Positions 23,478 through 27,987 of a stretch of 27,987 nt of DNA are shown piece by piece. Where the stretch lies: NCBI GenBank assembly GCA_041662445.1, contig JBAZSL010000017.1, forward strand, positions 1 to 27,987, in the 5' to 3' direction. Each line of letters begins with the position of its first letter. Position 1 is the first letter of the stretch. A program made the position numbers and the translations under genes. A model generated the notes under the pieces. The model was given only the letters and a program-made list of their open reading frames with translations. It ran no database searches and was not told the origin of the DNA. Source of the DNA: UASB124 sp041662445. Lineage in GTDB: Bacteria; Babelota; Babeliae; Babelales; RVW-14.

Positions 23478-25700
23478 ATGAAATTTTTACGTTTTTTAAG
23501 TCTTGTACTCGTCACCATAATGTTAAGCAGTTCGCTGCTCGCAGAACATGTGCTTACATCCCAAGAGCTTGCAGATATTGGCCTTGTAAATAACGCACAA
23601 CTAAGACTAGGCGCTGGGGATGACTGGGGATATATGCTACATACTATGCCTGGAGATTTCCATGCTTTTTATGTGCTCAAAAACCCAACTACATGGCCTG
23701 GCACCATCGGCGCAAGCAATTTGGCATCAATATTTAATGTAACCGCAACAGGCGATAAAGTAGCCTTATGGGTCACGGTATTTGGCAGTGGATATAACCT
23801 TGGCCGAACAGCAGCTATAAGGTATGCCGACAACCCTAGATGCACAACAACACAAACATCATTTACAGTCGTTTCACCAACCGCTCTTCCAGCAAATAAA
23901 CCAGGGGTATATCAATTAGGCTTCAAACGAGTAGATGGCTCCTATTTAACAAGAGGAGAAGTATACGGGTCAAAGGATCCACAATATTACGATGTAGAAA
24001 TTCTCACCGCCGCCCGCGAGAGCAATCGTGGCGCCCAGCTCTTGTATGAAAACACCTGTTATAGAATTTCTCTTGCAGGAACACCTCTTTTTGGATGGTT
24101 TTTGACCGACAATATCACTGAGAACATAGGAGCAATTCTTACCGGATTTAAGAAAACGCTCTTATTCGGATCATTGAATTATACAAGCGACGCCAAGGAT
24201 ACTCGACAAAATAGTCTTGCAAGTTACATGGTCATTCTCAATTCAGACCAGAACAAAGCCTCAGCAGGCCCTATTAAATATGGCGATTTTGTACGCATCA
24301 TCGGCCTTCATACAGCAAATGCCGCAGGATCTTCACCTAATAATTATGTTGAAGCATATACCTGGGGTCCTGCCAACGCATCTGGAACATCATGCGTACT
24401 TGGTGGACTCGTCTACAATTTTCAAACAAATTATCCAGTACCTAACAACAACGAACTTTTGGTCATAGTAAACCCACATTACGCCAAAGGAACTCCCGTC
24501 TGCGCAAACGATTCTATTCATTTAATTCCTTATTATTTTGCGCAAATAACAGGTGAGTACCCATATACAAGTAGATTAAGCTCTAACATATCCATTGATA
24601 CATATCCGGGTAATTGGGCATTTTCACTCCCTGTTGTAAATCCAACTGCCCCAAATTCCACACGATACAACCTCTTTTCATTGACCGCTGTTGCAAAAGA
24701 CACAACTGCACCCTACTTACCTGCAGCCCAATCATCTTGGAATGTTTCAATCGAACAGCAATACTTCGTTCTGCCAGTTACCAAAGCAACAACCATTGCC
24801 GATATACTTACAACCGTTTATGCAGCATTGACCAAATCACCAATGTACAACAAAGACACACTCGGCGCAGCCTGCATGACAAAACTCGAAACGGCTATTG
24901 GGTTAGCTACTACCGCAAAACATTGCACAGATATTCAAGCAAGCATCAACCTCCTTCCCGCCCTCGGACTCGCCATAAGCAGTCTTCAAGCCAAATTAGA
25001 TACTCGATTAGCTCAAATAACTCAGGGGCAAGCCGAAAAGAAAGAAGCGCAACAAGATTTGGCAGCTGATGAAGCCGCCCGCATTGCAGCACTCAAGACA
25101 AAAGACATTACCATTATGATCTCAGCACTTAATGACATCATCGCTGCAACACCGGTCAACAAGGACAAGGTAAAGGGCGCTATCGTTACAGCATTTACAA
25201 CGGCAACGCCTTTGGTAAAATCCGCCGCAGATGCTGCTGCGCTTGCAACAAACTTTGCTAATGCCATCAAGAAGGGCTATGTAACTACAGGCGCTCGAAG
25301 TGCTTTTGATACGCGCTATGCACAGATCAAAAAAGAAGCATCGGCCGTCACTGCTTTAACTCAAAAAACGACACTTGTCGACCTCAACAAAGCTCTCGCA
25401 TCAGTAGTGAGTTACAAAGCACCAATCACCGACGGATTTGCTACCCAGGTTTTGGCGGGTATTGAAAAAGCATTCGGCGCTGCTAAGGCTCAATGGGCGC
25501 AAGTACAAACGCTAAGAAAATCAAAAGTTGCACGTGATGTTAATGCAGCACGAACGACTTTTGCAAGCTTAGTGGCTGAGTGCAACAAACTTGCTGGATC
25601 TATCAAAACAGTAGCATCAATGTCCCTGACAACAGCTCAGAAAACTAGTCGCAACAAACTGAGCACCGACGTGTCGAACTTCCAAAAGACGCTGAAGTAA
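23478..25700 (+). CDS. Large secreted protein, paralogue 1 of a tandem pair
   Basis: 740 residues, family not recognised. The frame opens at 23439, but AAAGGAGAAAG precedes the ATG at 23478, which starts a clear signal peptide (MKFLRFLSLVLVTIMLSSS) with a cut after LLA. Residues about 25-430 are beta-rich, with many Thr, Asn, Gly and aromatic residues and a few paired cysteines (ENTCYRIS, GTSCVLGG, GTPVCANDS), resembling an extracellular binding module. Residues about 445-740 are Ala/Lys/Thr-rich and helical (QAEKKEAQQDLAADEAARIA), perhaps a stalk or coiled coil. No catalytic motif and no membrane anchor were found. A terminator follows. The next gene encodes a close paralogue, so this is a family expanded by duplication, perhaps surface proteins or host-directed toxins. 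Confidence 0.85.
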   Translation: MKFLRFLSLVLVTIMLSSSLLAEHVLTSQELADIGLVNNAQLRLGAGDDWGYMLHTMPGDFHAFYVLKNPTTWPGTIGASNLASIFNVTATGDKVALWVTVFGSGYNLGRTAAIRYADNPRCTTTQTSFTVVSPTALPANKPGVYQLGFKRVDGSYLTRGEVYGSKDPQYYDVEILTAARESNRGAQLLYENTCYRISLAGTPLFGWFLTDNITENIGAILTGFKKTLLFGSLNYTSDAKDTRQNSLASYMVILNSDQNKASAGPIKYGDFVRIIGLHTANAAGSSPNNYVEAYTWGPANASGTSCVLGGLVYNFQTNYPVPNNNELLVIVNPHYAKGTPVCANDSIHLIPYYFAQITGEYPYTSRLSSNISIDTYPGNWAFSLPVVNPTAPNSTRYNLFSLTAVAKDTTAPYLPAAQSSWNVSIEQQYFVLPVTKATTIADILTTVYAALTKSPMYNKDTLGAACMTKLETAIGLATTAKHCTDIQASINLLPALGLAISSLQAKLDTRLAQITQGQAEKKEAQQDLAADEAARIAALKTKDITIMISALNDIIAATPVNKDKVKGAIVTAFTTATPLVKSAADAAALATNFANAIKKGYVTTGARSAFDTRYAQIKKEASAVTALTQKTTLVDLNKALASVVSYKAPITDGFATQVLAGIEKAFGAAKAQWAQVQTLRKSKVARDVNAARTTFASLVAECNKLAGSIKTVASMSLTTAQKTSRNKLSTDVSNFQKTLK

Positions 25701-25727
25701 AACAGCTTCGAACACATCTTCTTAGAT

Positions 25728-25756
25728 AGGGCGCTCAACTGAGCGCCCTTCTCTTT
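25728..25756 (+). terminator. Rho-independent terminator between the paralogues
   Basis: AGGGCGCTC / GAGCGCCCT, a 9-bp perfect stem with a 4-nt loop, followed by TCTCTTTTT. It separates the two paralogues into distinct transcription units. Confidence 0.88.
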
Positions 25757-25853
25757 TTGTAACTTCTTGAAAAAAAGACCTGTCTTCTATTAGGGTATTA
25801 TGGTCAAATAAATTCTGTTGTAAGATATCTATTTTTTCACCGGAGAGACGGCT

Positions 25854-27987
25854 ATGAAGTTTTTACGTTTCTTAAGTCTCATACTTATCACGATAATGGT
25901 GAGCAGTCCGCTACGAGCAGAAGTTACACTTTCAATCGATGATCTTAAAAGCATCGGGCTTGCAGAAGGCGCGCAATTAAGAATAGGAAGTGGGAATACC
26001 TGGGGATATCTGCAACATAACGCTGCAGGCGATTACCATATTTTTAATGTAATCAACACCCCAACTACAATACTTGGCACCATCGGCGCAAGCAATTTAG
26101 CATCAATATTTAATGTAACCGCAGTAGGCGATAAAGTAGCCTTATGGGTCACGGTATTTGACTCTGGATATACCGCTGGCAAATCCGAGGGTACAAGGTA
26201 TGCCGACAACCCCACCTGCACAACAACACCAACATCATTTTCTGTCGTTTCACTAACCAATCTTCCATCAAATAAACCCGGTGTATATAAATTAGGCTTC
26301 AAACGAGCCGATGGAGCCTATTTAATGACAGGGCATGTAGACGCGACAACAACGCCACAATATTACGACGTAGAAATTCTCACCGCCGCCAGAAAAAGTA
26401 ATCGTGGCGACCCTCTTTTTTATGAAAACACCTGTTATAGAATTTCTATTGCAGGAACGCCTCTTTTTGGATGGTTTTATACCGACAATTACACTGACCA
26501 GTCAGTGAGTCCAAGCGGCAAGAAGAGAAAACGGCCAAAAATGTTCACACCCGGCAATTACGCTAAGCTACCGGGGATTTTGACTGGCGCTAAGAAAAAA
26601 TTCTTATTCGGAACATTAACTTATGCAACCGGCCCCCAAGATACGCGACAGGATAGTCTTGCAAGTTACATGGTCATTCTCAATTCAGACCAAAACAAAT
26701 GCTCAGCAGGCCCTATTAAGTACGGCGACTTTGTACGCATCGTCGGCCTTCATACCGCAAACTCAAACACCGACACAGCTGTTAATAATTTTGTTGAAGC
26801 ATATACCTGGTTTCCTGCCGAAATATCCGGAGCAACATGCACCATTGGTGGACGAGTCTACAATTTTCAAACCAATACTCCCGTACCTGACAACAACGAA
26901 CTCTTGGTTATAGTAAACCAAAATTACGCCAAAGGAACTCCTGTTTGCGCAAACGATTCTATTCGCTTAATTCCTTATTTTGCGGAAATAACAGGTGCGT
27001 ATCCATATACAAGCACATCAGGGGCTAACTTTTTCTTTGCGCCAAACTCTGATACCGCATATGCAAGCCCTTTTGTAAATGCGAAAGCCCCAAACTCCAC
27101 ACGATATAACCTCTTTTCATTGACCGCTGTTGCAAAAGACACAACTGCACCCTACCTATCTGCAGTCCAAATCTCTTGGAATCTTTCAACCGAATATCAA
27201 TATTTTATTGTACCCGTCACCAAAGCAACGACCATTACCGATATTCTTACAAAAGTTCATGCGGCATTGACCAAACCAAATATTGCAGACAAAGACGCGA
27301 TCGGCGCCTCTTGCATGACAAAACTCGAAACGGCTATTGGGTTAGCGACTACCGCACAACATTGCACGGATATCGGAGATGACCTCAAACTTCTTACTTC
27401 CCTCGGATTCGCCACAATCAGCCTTCAAACCAAATTAAACGCTCAATTAGCTCAAATCAACCAAAAACAAGCCGTGCAAAAAGAAGCTCAACAAGATTTG
27501 GCAACCGCTGAAGCCAACCGCATTGCAGCCCTCAACACCAAAGACATCACCGCTATGATCTCAGCACTTAATGGCATCATCGCTGCAACACCAGTCATCA
27601 AGGCAAATGTGCGCAAAGCAATTGCCACTGCATTTACTACGGCAACCCCGTTGGTAAAATCAGCTGCGGATGCTGCTGCTCTTGCAACAAGCTTTGCTAA
27701 TGCCTTTAAGAAGGGTTACGTTGCCTCTGGCGCTCAAAGTGCTTTTGATACGCGCTATAAACAGATCAAAACAGAAACATCGGCCGTCACTGCGCTCACT
27801 CAAAAAACGACAACGCTTGTCGACCTCAACAAAGCTCTCGCATCAGTAGTGAGTTACAAAGCACCAATCACCGACGGATTCACTACCCAAGTTTTGGCGG
27901 GTATTGAAAAAGCATTCGGCGCTGCTAAGGCTCAATGGGCGCAAGTACAAACGCTAAGAAAATCAAAAGTTGCACGTGATGTTAATG
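25854..27987 (+). CDS. Large secreted protein, paralogue 2, cut by window edge
   Basis: 711 complete codons are present and the frame is open at the right edge; by comparison with paralogue 1 only about 50 residues are missing. GGAGAG precedes the ATG. The signal peptide MKFLRFLSLILITIMVSS with LRA cleavage is nearly the same as in paralogue 1, and the whole protein aligns with it: N-terminal module with GTIGASNLASIFNVTA, the ENTCYRIS and GTPVCANDS cysteine motifs, and the helical Ala/Lys-rich tail. It differs by an insertion of about 22 residues near residue 218-242 that contains a basic cluster, KKRKRPK. The tails are almost identical at DNA level, while the N-terminal parts are diverged. 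Function unknown. Confidence 0.88.
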   Translation, partial: MKFLRFLSLILITIMVSSPLRAEVTLSIDDLKSIGLAEGAQLRIGSGNTWGYLQHNAAGDYHIFNVINTPTTILGTIGASNLASIFNVTAVGDKVALWVTVFDSGYTAGKSEGTRYADNPTCTTTPTSFSVVSLTNLPSNKPGVYKLGFKRADGAYLMTGHVDATTTPQYYDVEILTAARKSNRGDPLFYENTCYRISIAGTPLFGWFYTDNYTDQSVSPSGKKRKRPKMFTPGNYAKLPGILTGAKKKFLFGTLTYATGPQDTRQDSLASYMVILNSDQNKCSAGPIKYGDFVRIVGLHTANSNTDTAVNNFVEAYTWFPAEISGATCTIGGRVYNFQTNTPVPDNNELLVIVNQNYAKGTPVCANDSIRLIPYFAEITGAYPYTSTSGANFFFAPNSDTAYASPFVNAKAPNSTRYNLFSLTAVAKDTTAPYLSAVQISWNLSTEYQYFIVPVTKATTITDILTKVHAALTKPNIADKDAIGASCMTKLETAIGLATTAQHCTDIGDDLKLLTSLGFATISLQTKLNAQLAQINQKQAVQKEAQQDLATAEANRIAALNTKDITAMISALNGIIAATPVIKANVRKAIATAFTTATPLVKSAADAAALATSFANAFKKGYVASGAQSAFDTRYKQIKTETSAVTALTQKTTTLVDLNKALASVVSYKAPITDGFTTQVLAGIEKAFGAAKAQWAQVQTLRKSKVARDVN

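Overview
The window reads as a chromosomal segment of a small-genome, host-associated bacterium with a Gram-negative style envelope. My best guess is Candidatus Dependentiae (TM6) or a similar protist symbiont; this is inference and no 16S gene is present to test it. The clues are many short secreted proteins of unknown function beside core genes, an ankyrin-repeat protein with a signal peptide and a RING-like C-terminus, an RRM/glycine-rich RNA-binding protein, a LolC/E-type permease, and a moderately AT-rich base composition.

Layout. 1-3536 (minus): a likely operon of a predicted lipoprotein, rpiB and ileS; ileS runs off the left edge. 3674-5850 (plus): a GGDEF-domain protein closely coupled to a LolC/LolE-type permease. 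5969-9217 (minus): a secreted ankyrin/RING-like protein, then a pair of small secreted or membrane proteins. 9465-11762 (plus): pgk, an RRM protein with its own terminator, and a tiny cysteine-rich secreted protein. 11797-15722: sbcC-like (minus) diverging from rodA (plus). 15911-19627: three exported proteins, namely a coiled-coil protein with a RelE-like tail (minus), an unknown secreted protein (plus) and a GT28/MGDG-synthase-like glycosyltransferase with an N-terminal membrane or signal segment (minus). 19966-23298: thrS (minus) diverging from a PIN-PhoH ATPase gene (plus). 23478-27987: two tandem paralogous secreted proteins of more than 700 residues, the second cut by the right edge.

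How the parts fit. The housekeeping genes (ileS, thrS, pgk, rpiB, rodA, sbcC, phoH-like) are mostly canonical, with a few odd residues or missing domains. About half of the coding capacity is exported protein with no recognised enzymatic role, which suits a bacterium that manipulates or feeds on a host cell. Four of the exported proteins have a methionine directly after the predicted signal-peptidase site, and two transcription units for exported proteins have near-consensus sigma70 promoters. Two related intergenic elements with terminal inverted repeats (near 7942-8110 and 19649-19915) look like non-autonomous mobile elements. I see no rRNA, tRNA, CRISPR array, transposase or phage gene.
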